Shown here: piece by piece, positions 1 to 8,265 of the stretch
How the letters are laid out: each line of letters starts with the position of its first letter
Position numbering within the stretch: position 1 is the stretch's first letter
From: Pseudomonas sp. Irchel s3f7
GTDB taxonomy: Bacteria; Pseudomonadota; Gammaproteobacteria; Pseudomonadales; Pseudomonadaceae
Direction: 5' to 3'
Assembly (NCBI RefSeq): GCF_900187615.1
Contig: NZ_FYDO01000027.1
Coordinates: forward strand, 34,229-98,228
DNA length: 64,000 bases
Position numbers and translations under genes: made by a program
Notes under the pieces: generated by a model
Seen by the model: the letters and a program-made list of their open reading frames with translations, nothing else
The model's database searches: none
Told to the model about the DNA's origin: nothing

Positions 1-618
1 TTCGGCGACGCGGCGGTTTTGCGGCTGGATCGTCTGGTCGTCGGCCAGCAAATCCAGATAAGCGTTAACGCTGATCTCGGCCACCACCGCGAAGGTGATC
101 GCTGCCAAATCCCGCTGCCATTGCTCGGGCAGAGTTTCGCGCTGGGCCTTTAAGCGCAAGTACGTGACCGAGGGCGGCAGGTCCAGATCCTGATCAAGTG
201 CGCGATCCAGTCTGGTTCGCTCGATGGCACGCAAATGCATGAGCGTGTGGTAGTGCTCATCGATCAAGGTCTGCTGCATCGCCTCGCGAAAATGCCAGTC
301 GTCCTTGCCCAGGTATTGATTGGCAATGACGCTCAGCGCCGGGTTCACTAAGAGCTCTTCGGCGGTGACGGTGCGCAGGTTGTAGCCGATCCAGCCCCAG
401 GTCACGACGCGGTTCTTGAGCTCATCGCTCAGCGACTGGAATTTGGGGTGATGAAAAAACGGCACCATGCACTCCGGATAATCCGGGCGCGCCGGGTCGA
501 ACACTTCGTCGACCTGGCCCCTGTCCGGCGAACACACCGTGGCACGCTTGGTCCAGGCCTGATTGAGCCGCACGATCAGTTGATGATCGACCTGGGCGAT
601 CTCGATTGCTGTCTGCAT
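1..618 (-). CDS. AurF-like di-iron N-oxygenase (3' end outside window)
   Basis: The reading frame starts at ATG 618 and runs off the left edge of the window, giving 206 residues of an incomplete protein. It resembles the p-aminobenzoate N-oxygenase AurF family, ferritin-like di-iron enzymes that oxidise amines to hydroxylamines, nitroso or nitro groups. Visible candidate iron ligands are Glu87/88 (motif TAEEL), the E-x-x-H pair Glu121/His124 (DEHYH) and Glu181 (VVAEISVN), in the order and spacing expected for the first half of the family. The second His/Glu/His set would lie beyond the edge. It is the last visible gene of a five-gene minus-strand run, 67 nt after the dioxygenase, so it probably acts on a pathway amine. 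The family call rests on motif layout only; substrate unknown. Confidence 0.72.
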   Translation of the reverse strand, partial: MQTAIEIAQVDHQLIVRLNQAWTKRATVCSPDRGQVDEVFDPARPDYPECMVPFFHHPKFQSLSDELKNRVVTWGWIGYNLRTVTAEELLVNPALSVIANQYLGKDDWHFREAMQQTLIDEHYHTLMHLRAIERTRLDRALDQDLDLPPSVTYLRLKAQRETLPEQWQRDLAAITFAVVAEISVNAYLDLLADDQTIQPQNRRVAE

Positions 619-685
619 GACGCGATACCTGTAGGACGCGTACCCGCCAAGGGGGACGCCAAAAGAATAATGGGCGACGGAAAAA

Positions 686-1444
686 TCAGGCCAGCCAGTA
701 GCGGGTCAGGTTGCGCGCCGGGTCAGTGTAACGACTGCGGGCATGAATCATTCGCCAGTTGTCCCAAATCAGCAGGCAACCGTCGGGAATCAGCACCGGA
801 ACGTTATGCTCGACGAAGTACGCTTCGCCGAGCAGCGCAAATCTGGCCAGTGGAGAAAGGTTGTGGGCGACCTGCGATTGCTGCAACGCCTCTTTCGAAG
901 GATTCACATCGCCGTAGTGAAACTGGTTGTAGCTGAAGCGGAAAATATCCCCGTCTTCGGTCGGCGTAAGGATGTATGCCTTGACCCGGGTTTGCGCCGC
1001 TTCGCCCGGTTTGGCGGTGGCGACGAATTCCACAGGCGTGTCGTCGAGCCATTCACGCAGTTCCGGTTCGTATCGCTCAAGCGACTTCAAGAACGCGTAA
1101 CCGTCGACCAACCCCGTATGCCCGCCCCCGCAGGTCGCCTGCTGATGACAATGCAGCGCCAGATAACGCGGCGGCGGTCCATACACCGGCGCCTCGGTAT
1201 GCGGACCGATGCCGTTCATGCTCTGCGAATACGGCAGATCTTCGTAGCCCGCTTTGCGGGTGATGGCGAACGCCGTCTGACCGTTGAACTGCGGAATGAT
1301 CGGACCAAACTCGTGCAAGGTTCCTACGACATCATCGGCAAATTCGTCCGGGGTCAGCACCGTCCAGCCTAGGGTCGATAATTCTTCATGACGATGGCCG
1401 AGCGAAACGTAAAGTTGAGACGCAACAATCCCTTGATCTGACAT
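686..1444 (-). CDS. TauD/TfdA-like Fe(II)/2-oxoglutarate dioxygenase
   Basis: A 252-residue protein resembling the TauD/TfdA and clavaminate-synthase-like dioxygenases, which couple 2-oxoglutarate decarboxylation to hydroxylation, desaturation or cyclisation. Probable iron ligands are His82 and Glu84 (HTE, in place of the commoner HxD) and His234 (MIHAR), with Arg244 or Arg248 near the C-terminus as the 2-oxoglutarate-binding arginine. The HxE form is known in some clavaminate-synthase-like enzymes. The start ATG follows a weak AGGAA ribosome site. Only 18 nt separate it from the upstream aminotransferase gene and 67 nt from the downstream N-oxygenase gene, so it belongs to the same operon. 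It is likely a tailoring enzyme of the putative pathway; substrate unknown. Confidence 0.82.
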   Translation of the reverse strand: MSDQGIVASQLYVSLGHRHEELSTLGWTVLTPDEFADDVVGTLHEFGPIIPQFNGQTAFAITRKAGYEDLPYSQSMNGIGPHTEAPVYGPPPRYLALHCHQQATCGGGHTGLVDGYAFLKSLERYEPELREWLDDTPVEFVATAKPGEAAQTRVKAYILTPTEDGDIFRFSYNQFHYGDVNPSKEALQQSQVAHNLSPLARFALLGEAYFVEHNVPVLIPDGCLLIWDNWRMIHARSRYTDPARNLTRYWLA

Positions 1445-1462
1445 GGCGAGGTTCCTGACAGG

Positions 1463-2338
1463 TTATTCGGCGTTGACGGTTGAGGTGTAAGCGGCAATGA
1501 AGTCGCGGCAGGCATTGCCCGGTCGATAGTGCTGCTGGTCGATGCTCTGCACCGGGGTGATTTCGGCGGCGGTGCCGGTGAGAAAACACTCGTCGAAGTC
1601 GCCCAGTTCCGTAGGCAACATCGTGCGTTCAATCACTTGATAGTCCAGCGCCCTGGCGAGTTCGATCACGGTCTGGCGGGTGATGCCGTTGAGAAAACAG
1701 TCCGGCACCGGCGTGTGCAACGTCCGGCCTTTGACGAAGAACACATTGGCGCTGGTGGCTTCGGCGACATGACCACGCCAGTCGAGCATCAAGGCGTCGT
1801 GGTAGCCGTTGTTCTCGGCGTCGTGCTTGCTCAGCGTGGCGATCTGATAATGCCCGGATGCCTTGGCTTCGAAGGGGCTGCTGCTCGGTGGCGGACGGCG
1901 CCACGTCGCGGTTTTCAAGCGAATGCCGGCCATGCGTGCCGCCGGGTCGAAATAGCTCGGCCATTGCCAGCAGGCGATCGCCACATGCACGCGATTGAAA
2001 CGCGCCGAGGTGGAAATCATCTCACTGCCGCGCCAGGCCACCGGCCTCAGATAGCCATCGACGACGTTGTTGCGATGCAGCAATTGGCGACTGGCCGCTT
2101 CGAGCTCGGCGGGTTCAAACGGGATCGTAAAGTCCATCAGCTGCGCCGAGCGATATAGCCGTCCGGTGTGCTCGCGCAACCTGAAAATCCTGCCGTTGTA
2201 CACGCGCTCACCTTCGTACACCGTGCTCGCGTAATGCAGGCCATGGCTCAGCACATGCAACTGCGCCCGTGACCATTCGACGAACTCGCCGTCGAGCCAG
2301 ATCACGCCTTCGCGCTGATCAAACGGAATGCCGCTCAT
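1463..2338 (-). CDS. class IV (IlvE-like) PLP aminotransferase
   Basis: A 291-residue fold-type IV PLP enzyme related to branched-chain aminotransferase IlvE, D-amino-acid aminotransferase and aminodeoxychorismate lyase. The N-terminal part has the IlvE-like pattern (WLDGEFV, LSHGLHYASTVYEGERVYNG). Lys159 (FEAKASGHY) is the expected Schiff-base lysine, and EATSANVFFVK and TGTAAEITPV match the cofactor-phosphate and substrate loops. Length is normal for the family. A strong ribosome site (AGAGGAAT, AAGGAT) precedes ATG 2338. It sits between the radical SAM and dioxygenase genes with 22- and 18-nt gaps, so it is likely a dedicated pathway transaminase rather than the housekeeping IlvE. Substrate not deducible. 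Confidence 0.85.
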   Translation of the reverse strand: MSGIPFDQREGVIWLDGEFVEWSRAQLHVLSHGLHYASTVYEGERVYNGRIFRLREHTGRLYRSAQLMDFTIPFEPAELEAASRQLLHRNNVVDGYLRPVAWRGSEMISTSARFNRVHVAIACWQWPSYFDPAARMAGIRLKTATWRRPPPSSSPFEAKASGHYQIATLSKHDAENNGYHDALMLDWRGHVAEATSANVFFVKGRTLHTPVPDCFLNGITRQTVIELARALDYQVIERTMLPTELGDFDECFLTGTAAEITPVQSIDQQHYRPGNACRDFIAAYTSTVNAE

Positions 2339-2360
2339 ATCCTTATTCCTCTGAATCGTC

Positions 2361-3701
2361 CTACGCCGTTTGCAGCAGGACCGGTATCAATTCGGGCGCC
2401 GTTGCGAACTCGTTCTGAAAGAAAAACGAGCGCTCGCCAAACGCCGGTCGCAAGTCATCGAACCAGGTGACGTGCGGATCGAAACGCGCATAGAACGTGC
2501 GCAACACCCAGTGCGGATTGCGTGCCTGCAAGAACTGCAAGACGAAGACTTTTTCCCCGACAACGGTCTCGATGCCGTTGATCAACACCTTGCCGTAGAA
2601 GGTGCTCATGGACGGCCCGCGCACCGTGCGCGCCAGCCCGGACACCGTGCGATAGGCCGCCTGAAAGATCTCGAACGCCCGGGCCAGCGGCATCGCGAAG
2701 TAGTGGCTGGGGCCGGTGTCCCGCTCGACAAACATGTAATAAGGCACCGCGCCGAGCCGCACGCCTTCGGTCCACAGCGCCGCCCAATCGGCCGGGTTTT
2801 CGTTGATGTGGCGGATCACCGGCGCCTGCATGCGCACGGTCGCGCCCGTGGCGCGAATGCACTCGATAGCTTGCCGGGCGATGTCTTGGCGGATCTCCAC
2901 CGGGTGGTTGTAGTGGCCCATGATCGACAGGTTTTTCCCCGCCGCGATAATCCGCCGAAACAGTGCCAGCAACTCCGGTGCGTCCTTGTCGCTGACAAAC
3001 CGCTGCGGCCAGTACGCCACGGATTTGGTGCCGATACGGATGCTCTTGAGGTGTGGCAATGCCAGCAGCGGCTCGATGTACCCGGCCAGCGAACGGGTGT
3101 TCATGATCATCGGATCGCCGCCGGTGATCAGCACGTCCGTGACTTCGGGGTGTACCCGCAGGTAGCTCACCAGCTCCAGGGATTCACGGGCGTTGAACTT
3201 CAGTTCTTCCTCGCCAATGAACTGCGCCCAGCGGAAACAGAACGTGCAGTACGCGTGACAGGTCTGGCCGGCACCGGGGAAAAACAGCACGGTCTCGCGG
3301 TATTTGTGCTGGATGCCCGGTAGGGCTTTTCCGTCGAGCACGACGCTGTTGTGGGTCAACTGCCCCGCCGGATGCGGATTCATGCGCAGCCAGATCACCT
3401 CGATCCGACGCTTGATTGCGGCGTGGTCATCCTGCTCGATCAAGTGCTTGAGCGATGCGTATTCGTCCGGCAACAACATGTCCTTGTGGGGAAAGGTCAT
3501 GCGAAAAATCGGATCATCCGGGATGTTGTTCCAGTCGATCAGCGTGCCCAATACGTAGTCGTTGGTGCGAAACGGCATGACGCGGGCCACGACGGTCATG
3601 GCTTCCTGCAAGGCCGGCGTCAGTCGGTGCCAATACGGCGTGTCGCGAATGGTGCGTGCGTTGTAGGGCTTGTAGCGTTCGTGCTCTGACAGTCCTTGCA
3701 T
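2361..3701 (-). CDS. KamA-family radical SAM enzyme (lysine 2,3-aminomutase-like)
   Basis: A 446-residue radical SAM protein of the KamA/lysine 2,3-aminomutase family, enzymes that move an alpha-amino group to the beta carbon using SAM, a [4Fe-4S] cluster and PLP. The cluster motif C-x3-C-x2-C is Cys148/Cys152/Cys155 (CHAYCTFC), followed by FRW and the glycine motif ITGGDP. The usual PLP-lysine motif PGGGGK is not present; at the equivalent position is GPSMSTFYGK, so either that lysine serves or the chemistry differs. The same frame stays open to 4178, but upstream of ATG 3701 it is the antisense-frame shadow of the GST gene, so I start at 3701 (MQGLSEHERY). It may make a beta-amino acid precursor for the cluster. 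Confidence 0.85.
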   Translation of the reverse strand: MQGLSEHERYKPYNARTIRDTPYWHRLTPALQEAMTVVARVMPFRTNDYVLGTLIDWNNIPDDPIFRMTFPHKDMLLPDEYASLKHLIEQDDHAAIKRRIEVIWLRMNPHPAGQLTHNSVVLDGKALPGIQHKYRETVLFFPGAGQTCHAYCTFCFRWAQFIGEEELKFNARESLELVSYLRVHPEVTDVLITGGDPMIMNTRSLAGYIEPLLALPHLKSIRIGTKSVAYWPQRFVSDKDAPELLALFRRIIAAGKNLSIMGHYNHPVEIRQDIARQAIECIRATGATVRMQAPVIRHINENPADWAALWTEGVRLGAVPYYMFVERDTGPSHYFAMPLARAFEIFQAAYRTVSGLARTVRGPSMSTFYGKVLINGIETVVGEKVFVLQFLQARNPHWVLRTFYARFDPHVTWFDDLRPAFGERSFFFQNEFATAPELIPVLLQTA

Positions 3702-3723
3702 GACAGCGCTCCTGATGATCGTT

Positions 3724-4368
3724 TTACGCGATGGCCGGCGCTTTGCGCGCGATGTCCATCCATGCCCGAACGCTGTCGCGATCCCACTGGCGATGCACAT
3801 ACGCCGCGAGTCGCGAGGGCACTGGATCGCCATTGGCGACCAGTCGGTTGAGCATGATTGCCAGGTCGGTGTCGGCGATGCTCCAGTCACCGAACAAGTG
3901 CTCGGCACCCTCCTCCAGCAAACGGTCGGCGACGAAGAACAAGCGCTCGACGGCGGTCTGGGCGTCGTCAGACAGCGGCGTGTCTTTTTTGCCGAAGTAC
4001 ACCAGGTCAAATGGCCGCTCTTTGCGAACGACCAGCAAATCACTGCGCAGCCACGCCTGAAGCTGGCGGGCGCGAGCGCGCTGTCGGGGGTCTTGCGGGT
4101 AGAGTTTTTTGGGGCCTGGGGAGAGTTCGTCCAGGTATTCGGCAATGGCCGAGGATTCTGACAGTGCGAACGCCTCATGAACTAACGTCGGAATTTTGCA
4201 GGTCAACGAAAGATCACGGTAATTCGCTTGATAATGTTCACGCGTCTTCAAGTCAAGCGTTACAAGTTCAAATGAACGTTGTTTCTCCTTGAGCGCCACA
4301 AACGCTGACATTGCAAAAGCGCTGACAAAATCCGCACCAAGATACAGTTTAAACTTTGCACTTTCCAT
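3724..4368 (-). CDS. yfcF: glutathione S-transferase, YfcF-like
   Basis: A 214-residue cytosolic glutathione transferase with close resemblance to E. coli YfcF in length and wording: N-terminal thioredoxin-like domain with the SESSAIAEYL glutathione-binding motif near residue 70, then an all-helical domain with RARARQLQAWLRSDL and IADTDLAIMLNRL. Such enzymes conjugate or reduce electrophiles with glutathione. It is the first gene of the second cluster operon, 22 nt before the radical SAM gene, with ribosome site AGGGAG before ATG 4368. In this context it could detoxify or transform a pathway intermediate, or simply be a stress gene that shares the promoter. The promoter region upstream carries a 7-bp inverted repeat (4456-4479). 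Confidence 0.88.
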   Translation of the reverse strand: MESAKFKLYLGADFVSAFAMSAFVALKEKQRSFELVTLDLKTREHYQANYRDLSLTCKIPTLVHEAFALSESSAIAEYLDELSPGPKKLYPQDPRQRARARQLQAWLRSDLLVVRKERPFDLVYFGKKDTPLSDDAQTAVERLFFVADRLLEEGAEHLFGDWSIADTDLAIMLNRLVANGDPVPSRLAAYVHRQWDRDSVRAWMDIARKAPAIA

Positions 4369-4455
4369 TTAAGGCTCCCTTGCACTAACCGCATTAATCC
4401 GTTGCATGTGAAGCGATCGTAGTAAGTCGATCAGGCGCTGAACAGATACAGAAAA

Positions 4456-4479
4456 TGTCTGTTTCTATCGATACAGACA
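4456..4479. promoter_or_regulatory. palindromic operator candidate upstream of the GST operon
   Basis: Perfect 7-bp inverted repeat TGTCTGT-N10-ACAGACA lies about 90-110 bp upstream of the GST start codon, with an extra half-like element ACAGATACAGA at 4442-4452. The position in the promoter region of the second cluster operon suggests a binding site for a dimeric regulator, possibly the MocR protein encoded at 8266-9684. This is inference; no matching sequence is obvious in the MocR/MFS intergenic region. Confidence 0.4.
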
Positions 4480-4524
4480 CTGAAAAGCGTCAATCACCAG
4501 ACGGCTTTTTGTGAACACGACAGA

Positions 4525-4557
4525 AACGAAAAAGGGAGTCAGCGAACGCGGACTCCC
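4525..4557 (-). terminator. rho-independent terminator after the cupin gene
   Basis: Stem GGGAGTC (4534-4540) paired with GACTCCC (4551-4557), followed on the minus strand by TTTTTCGTTT. It closes the MFS/ATP-grasp/RidA/cupin operon and separates it from the GST-to-AurF operon. Confidence 0.7.
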
Positions 4558-4578
4558 TGGTGTGCAGCAGAGGGGGAA

Positions 4579-5064
4579 TTACAGCTGGCGGGGGATCAAA
4601 CCCACATTGTCGGCATGATTGGAAAGCAGTGCCATCTGCGGCATGTTGCTGATGTTAAGCATGGCCAGCGGCTCGGTGGCGCTGGTATTGGCGAAGCCGT
4701 GCCGGGTCCAGGCCGGCACCAGCAACACGTCGCCAGGGCTGATGTTCACGGCATCGGCATCGCCCAAGGTCAACGCGCCGCTGCCGGACTGAATGATGAA
4801 CAGGTGCCACCAGGCATGCGCATGCCCATCGAGCGTTGAACCGGGTATCAGCCATTGCATGGACACCGCCATTCCGGGGGTCAACTGGCAACCCTCGAGG
4901 CTTTTCTCATGGGCCAGGGCAACAATATCAACGTCGCTGGTTTCGAGAGTTGCGCGCATATCGGCCAGTTCAGCCCCCGTCCACACGCGGGGTTTGATCG
5001 GCTGTTGTTCTAAACTTTGACGAAAGTCCTTATATGAAAAAAACGCACCTTTAACGTTATTCAT
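4579..5064 (-). CDS. small single-domain cupin protein
   Basis: A 161-residue protein with one cupin barrel. The metal-binding motif 1 is G-x-H-x-H-x3-H (His81, His83, His87, region GSTLDGHAHAWWH) and motif 2 is PGDVLLVPAWTRHGF with His122. Cupins of this size act as dioxygenases, isomerases or ligand-binding proteins. I prefer ATG 5064, which has a GGAAACGGAA purine tract in front; an upstream in-frame ATG at 5079 would add five residues but lacks a ribosome site. It is the last gene of the first cluster operon and is followed by a clear terminator. Its role in the pathway is unknown; a metal-dependent tailoring step is plausible. Confidence 0.8.
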   Translation of the reverse strand: MNNVKGAFFSYKDFRQSLEQQPIKPRVWTGAELADMRATLETSDVDIVALAHEKSLEGCQLTPGMAVSMQWLIPGSTLDGHAHAWWHLFIIQSGSGALTLGDADAVNISPGDVLLVPAWTRHGFANTSATEPLAMLNISNMPQMALLSNHADNVGLIPRQL

Positions 5065-5146
5065 TTCCGTTTCCAACATCGTCTGCGCTAATGAGTCTCT
5101 TGACCTTAGGCGAACCCTTCAGCACTGTAAAGCGAGCAACTAACAC

Positions 5147-5641
5147 TCATAACACCGACGGCCGCAACGCCACGATCATATCAACTTCAATCGCTGCATT
5201 TTTTGGCAGCTGATAAACACCCACCGTGGTCCGTGTATGTTTCCCGGCGTCGCCCAATACGTGACTGAAAACATCCGACGCACCGTTGGCGACTTCACTG
5301 AGGTCGACAAAATCTTCCGTGGAGCGCACATACACCGTGACCCGAATCAGCGACTTGATCTTGTCCAGCGAACCAATGGCATCGACGATCAGCGCCAACC
5401 CTCGCATCGCGCTGATGCTGGCGGCCGCTTGCGCATCCGCCATGGTGAGGTCTCGTCCCACCCGGCCCGGATAGTGGATTTTGCCGTTCATGCGCGGCAC
5501 CAGACCGCTGATATACAGTTCATCGTGGTGGCGAATCAGCGGCGCGTAATGCCCACCCGCGGTGTTCTCACCGTAAATGTCATAGCCGAATTCCTTTGCC
5601 AGCGCGATGAAGCGTTCATCACAGGTCATGTGTTCAATCAT
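5147..5641 (-). CDS. RidA/YjgF/YER057c family protein
   Basis: A 164-residue Rid-family protein, longer than housekeeping RidA (about 128 residues) because of an N-terminal extension. RidA proteins hydrolyse reactive enamine/imine intermediates made by PLP enzymes. Arg137 in RTTVGVYQLPKNAAIEVDMI aligns with the conserved carboxylate-binding arginine of active RidA. The ribosome site GAGGG precedes ATG 5641. It lies between the ATP-grasp and cupin genes (50 and about 80 nt gaps). Biosynthetic clusters using PLP enzymes often carry a Rid protein, so a pathway-specific deaminase or lyase role is reasonable. It is distinct from a general RidA, which would be elsewhere in the genome. Confidence 0.85.
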   Translation of the reverse strand: MIEHMTCDERFIALAKEFGYDIYGENTAGGHYAPLIRHHDELYISGLVPRMNGKIHYPGRVGRDLTMADAQAAASISAMRGLALIVDAIGSLDKIKSLIRVTVYVRSTEDFVDLSEVANGASDVFSHVLGDAGKHTRTTVGVYQLPKNAAIEVDMIVALRPSVL

Positions 5642-5691
5642 TTACCCAACCCTCTTTTCAGTACTGCAAAAAAAATATCAATCCTGACGAC

Positions 5692-6972
5692 TCAACTCAC
5701 AGCCCTGGCCGGCGATGCCAGGCTGGTGATACCCACCCTTGATTCGATCGCCTCGGCCAGGCGCAATAGGTCGTCGCTGAGCTGTTCGTAGTGTTCGTTG
5801 AACAACACGATGTGGCCGATGAACGAGAAGTTGTCTTTCACCTCGGCGGTGACCGAGTCACCGATTTGCTTGCTCAGCACCGCCTCCACCAGATCGATGT
5901 TCATCGACCGGGCCAGCGACTGGACATCCGGCACATCGCGCAAAAGCCCGACAGCCGTCGCCCGGAGCAGGCGAATGCCGCAATAGCCGCGAGGCACCGG
6001 ATCATGGCTGACGACCTGACCTTCCACGGCCCAGCGAACCCAGCGCTGCCATGGGTCGAAATCGGCGAATGCGCGCTTGGCCAGGTCCCAGATGTGCATG
6101 CCGCCGGGGCGCATGTTGGTTTCCACCGCCGAGGTGCGATGGTTGGCCCTGTGGAAAATTTCGTTGTGCCAGGCACCGTTGTCCTGCGAAACCAACCCGG
6201 CCATGTGGCGGCCGGCGGCCATCAGACGAATCTGCACATCGGGCGTCAACGGCGCGGGGACCACTTGCTGGATCTCGGCGCGATAGGCCCCTTCGGTGGT
6301 GGTTTTTTCGGTGATCCAGGTGCTTCCGGCGACAAAGTCCCAGCTGTATTCGCGAGCGTTCTGGATCAGCTCTTCGAGCACGATTCCGCCCTCGCGATAA
6401 GGCTTGAGCGCTTGCCAGGCGTCGTCGCATTCGGACGGGTGACGGATGACGCGGCAGCCGCGGCTGGCACCTTCGCAGGCGGGCTTGATGAACGCCTTGC
6501 CGCCCAGTTCGACGACGCGTTGGCGCAGTTCGGCAAGGCTCTCGACCCGAATGGACAACACCGGGCGGTAGTCCTCGGGCGAGGTAGTGGCCGCGGCTTC
6601 GAGCCTGCGGAAGATCTGTTTATCCAAACCTGCCCGCGCCTCGGCCGGGGTGATACCAGGCAAGCCGAAATGACTGGCCAGAGCCGCCCCCAGCAACACG
6701 CCGCGATCCGAGAACGGCAACACGCCGATCAATTTCCAGCGGTCGGCATTCAGGCAACCGACCACCCATTCAAGGGACGCCGCCACGTCGCTCTCCGCCA
6801 GCGATGTGCTGCAGACATGATCGGCCACTTGATCATCATGAGGTTGAATGTGCTCGACCAGCAGGATCAGCCTCGCGTCGTACATCGATTTGCAGAGATC
6901 GCGCAGCTTCTGGATATCGTGGACCCGACTGCCGTTGTACCCCACCACCACTACGCATGAAGTCGTATTCAT
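5692..6972 (-). CDS. ATP-grasp carboxylate-amine ligase
   Basis: A 426-residue ATP-grasp protein. Visible features are an N-terminal Rossmann-like lobe (VVVVGYNGSR), the ATP-binding strand GGKAFIKPACEGASRG, the hinge EELIQ, and the C-terminal metal/phosphate motif SAVETNMRPGG with NEIFH just before. These match the family that includes biotin carboxylase, PurK and dipeptide ligases, which activate a carboxylate as acyl-phosphate and join it to an amine. I start at ATG 6972 because GGGGG lies just upstream; an in-frame ATG at 6990 has no ribosome site. The next gene upstream is the MFS transporter (42 nt). The pairing of an ATP-grasp ligase with an exporter is common in clusters for small dipeptide antimetabolites, so amide-bond formation is the likely role. 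Confidence 0.85.
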   Translation of the reverse strand: MNTTSCVVVVGYNGSRVHDIQKLRDLCKSMYDARLILLVEHIQPHDDQVADHVCSTSLAESDVAASLEWVVGCLNADRWKLIGVLPFSDRGVLLGAALASHFGLPGITPAEARAGLDKQIFRRLEAAATTSPEDYRPVLSIRVESLAELRQRVVELGGKAFIKPACEGASRGCRVIRHPSECDDAWQALKPYREGGIVLEELIQNAREYSWDFVAGSTWITEKTTTEGAYRAEIQQVVPAPLTPDVQIRLMAAGRHMAGLVSQDNGAWHNEIFHRANHRTSAVETNMRPGGMHIWDLAKRAFADFDPWQRWVRWAVEGQVVSHDPVPRGYCGIRLLRATAVGLLRDVPDVQSLARSMNIDLVEAVLSKQIGDSVTAEVKDNFSFIGHIVLFNEHYEQLSDDLLRLAEAIESRVGITSLASPARAVS

Positions 6973-7014
6973 AATGCCCCCGACTTGCAAATTGAAAACC
7001 GACGCGGTGATGAC

Positions 7015-8115
7015 TCAGTCATGCAGCGACGCAATGGACTTGCGATTGAGCCAGTACCAGACCAGGATCCCGCCAGCGCCGATAGCGGCCAGCACCAGAG
7101 CGTTGTAGGGCGGCGGCATGACCCGCATGATCAGCACCGTCAGCCCGGCACCAACGCCCAGGGACACCTCTTTGACGAACATGTTGTTTTGTTTGACCGA
7201 GAAGTAGTCGAGGTGGCTGAACGCGCATTCGGCGATGGACAGCAGCGCCACCCAGATCAACGCGCCGACCAGGGTTTCGACATGGAACGCGGCAGGGACA
7301 GACAGCACGGCAAATCCGCCGGCGATGATCCCGATCACCGCCAAGACCTTGAAGCGCCCGGTGCGCTCGATCAGCTTCATGACCGGCACTTGCGCGAAGA
7401 CCACGACGGCACTGTTGAGGATCAGCATCAGGCCATACCAGGCCGGCAATTCGCCGGTCTCCAGCAGGATCGCCTGCGGCAGGATCGAGAACACACCGAA
7501 CAGCTTGATGCCCATGATGATGCCGGCAATGATCCACGGCAGTTTGTTGCGCCAGCCGCTGCCTTCCTGGCTGGCCGGACGGGCCACTGCGGCTTCAGTG
7601 GTGAACGTTGCCCCCATCGCGATGGGCAGGCACAGCAGGACGAAACTGGCGGCGCCGAGGAAAAACATCGTTGGGGTCAGTAGCGGCGACAGCAAAATGA
7701 GCCCTGCCAACAGGCTGCCCATGTTCATGGCGACACGGTTGTAGGCCGCACCTTCCTTGGTTTGCGCCGCTTCGCTCTTGATCAGGTAACCGGCAATCGC
7801 AATGCCGTAGGCAAACAACGCCGCGGCAAACATGATGACGCCCTGATTGTGAGTCACCGCCAGCAGCACCAGCCCGAGGGCAGCGCACAGCAGCGTGACG
7901 CTCAAGGAACGGCGACCGAGGACCAGCAAGGTCAACGGCAACAGCAATAACAAGGCCCGATAACCCAGGGCCAGAATGCTGTTGGTGGCGGTATCGAGCC
8001 AGACGTTGGCCTTGCCCAGCACCGCAAACAGCGCCACGGCCGTGATGATCCGAATGGTGAACAACCGCAGGTTGATCACCGGTTTCGCCACGACGGCGGC
8101 TGTTTCTACACTCAT
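7015..8115 (-). CDS. MFS transporter (likely product exporter)
   Basis: A 366-residue polytopic membrane protein with about ten to twelve hydrophobic segments, resembling major facilitator superfamily transporters; it is slightly short for the family. Start ATG 8115 (MSVETAAVV) has a good AGAGGTG ribosome site; longer readings of the frame upstream are antisense to the MocR gene. It is the first gene of the first cluster operon and is transcribed divergently from the MocR regulator. The hydrophobic core between residues 15 and 360 is interrupted by a polar loop near residues 165-190 (after TTEAAVARPASQEG). By position it probably exports the product or imports the precursor. Confidence 0.8.
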   Translation of the reverse strand: MSVETAAVVAKPVINLRLFTIRIITAVALFAVLGKANVWLDTATNSILALGYRALLLLLPLTLLVLGRRSLSVTLLCAALGLVLLAVTHNQGVIMFAAALFAYGIAIAGYLIKSEAAQTKEGAAYNRVAMNMGSLLAGLILLSPLLTPTMFFLGAASFVLLCLPIAMGATFTTEAAVARPASQEGSGWRNKLPWIIAGIIMGIKLFGVFSILPQAILLETGELPAWYGLMLILNSAVVVFAQVPVMKLIERTGRFKVLAVIGIIAGGFAVLSVPAAFHVETLVGALIWVALLSIAECAFSHLDYFSVKQNNMFVKEVSLGVGAGLTVLIMRVMPPPYNALVLAAIGAGGILVWYWLNRKSIASLHD

Positions 8116-8217
8116 CCAACACCTCTTGAACCGGGTGACTGTGCAACCCGGCAACGGTCGACAATCCGCAAACTCTCCAAAGTGATAGTAGAAAGAGATG
8201 CCTGTCTTGGTCAGAGC

Positions 8218-8243
8218 AAGTTCGTATAGAATCCAACGAACTT
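8218..8243. promoter_or_regulatory. inverted repeat in the MFS/MocR divergent promoter region
   Basis: Perfect 7-bp arms AAGTTCG (8218-8224) and CGAACTT (8237-8243) flank TATAGAATCCAA, which includes a TATAGA -10-like hexamer for the plus-strand MocR gene (start 8266). A regulator bound here would cover the promoter, consistent with autoregulation by the MocR protein. Confidence 0.4.
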
Positions 8244-8265
8244 TACTGCCGGAGAGACCAGTAAA

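Noticed and set aside
1529..2158. long plus-strand frame opposite the class IV aminotransferase
   Set aside because: High-GC shadow frame on the opposite strand of a clear gene; no family features.
3702..4178. N-terminal extension of the KamA-like frame
   Set aside because: The frame is open here only because it is antisense-frame shadow of the GST gene; the peptide is compositionally odd (many Ser, Arg, Pro) and lacks any family match. ATG 3701 gives a normal KamA-like start.
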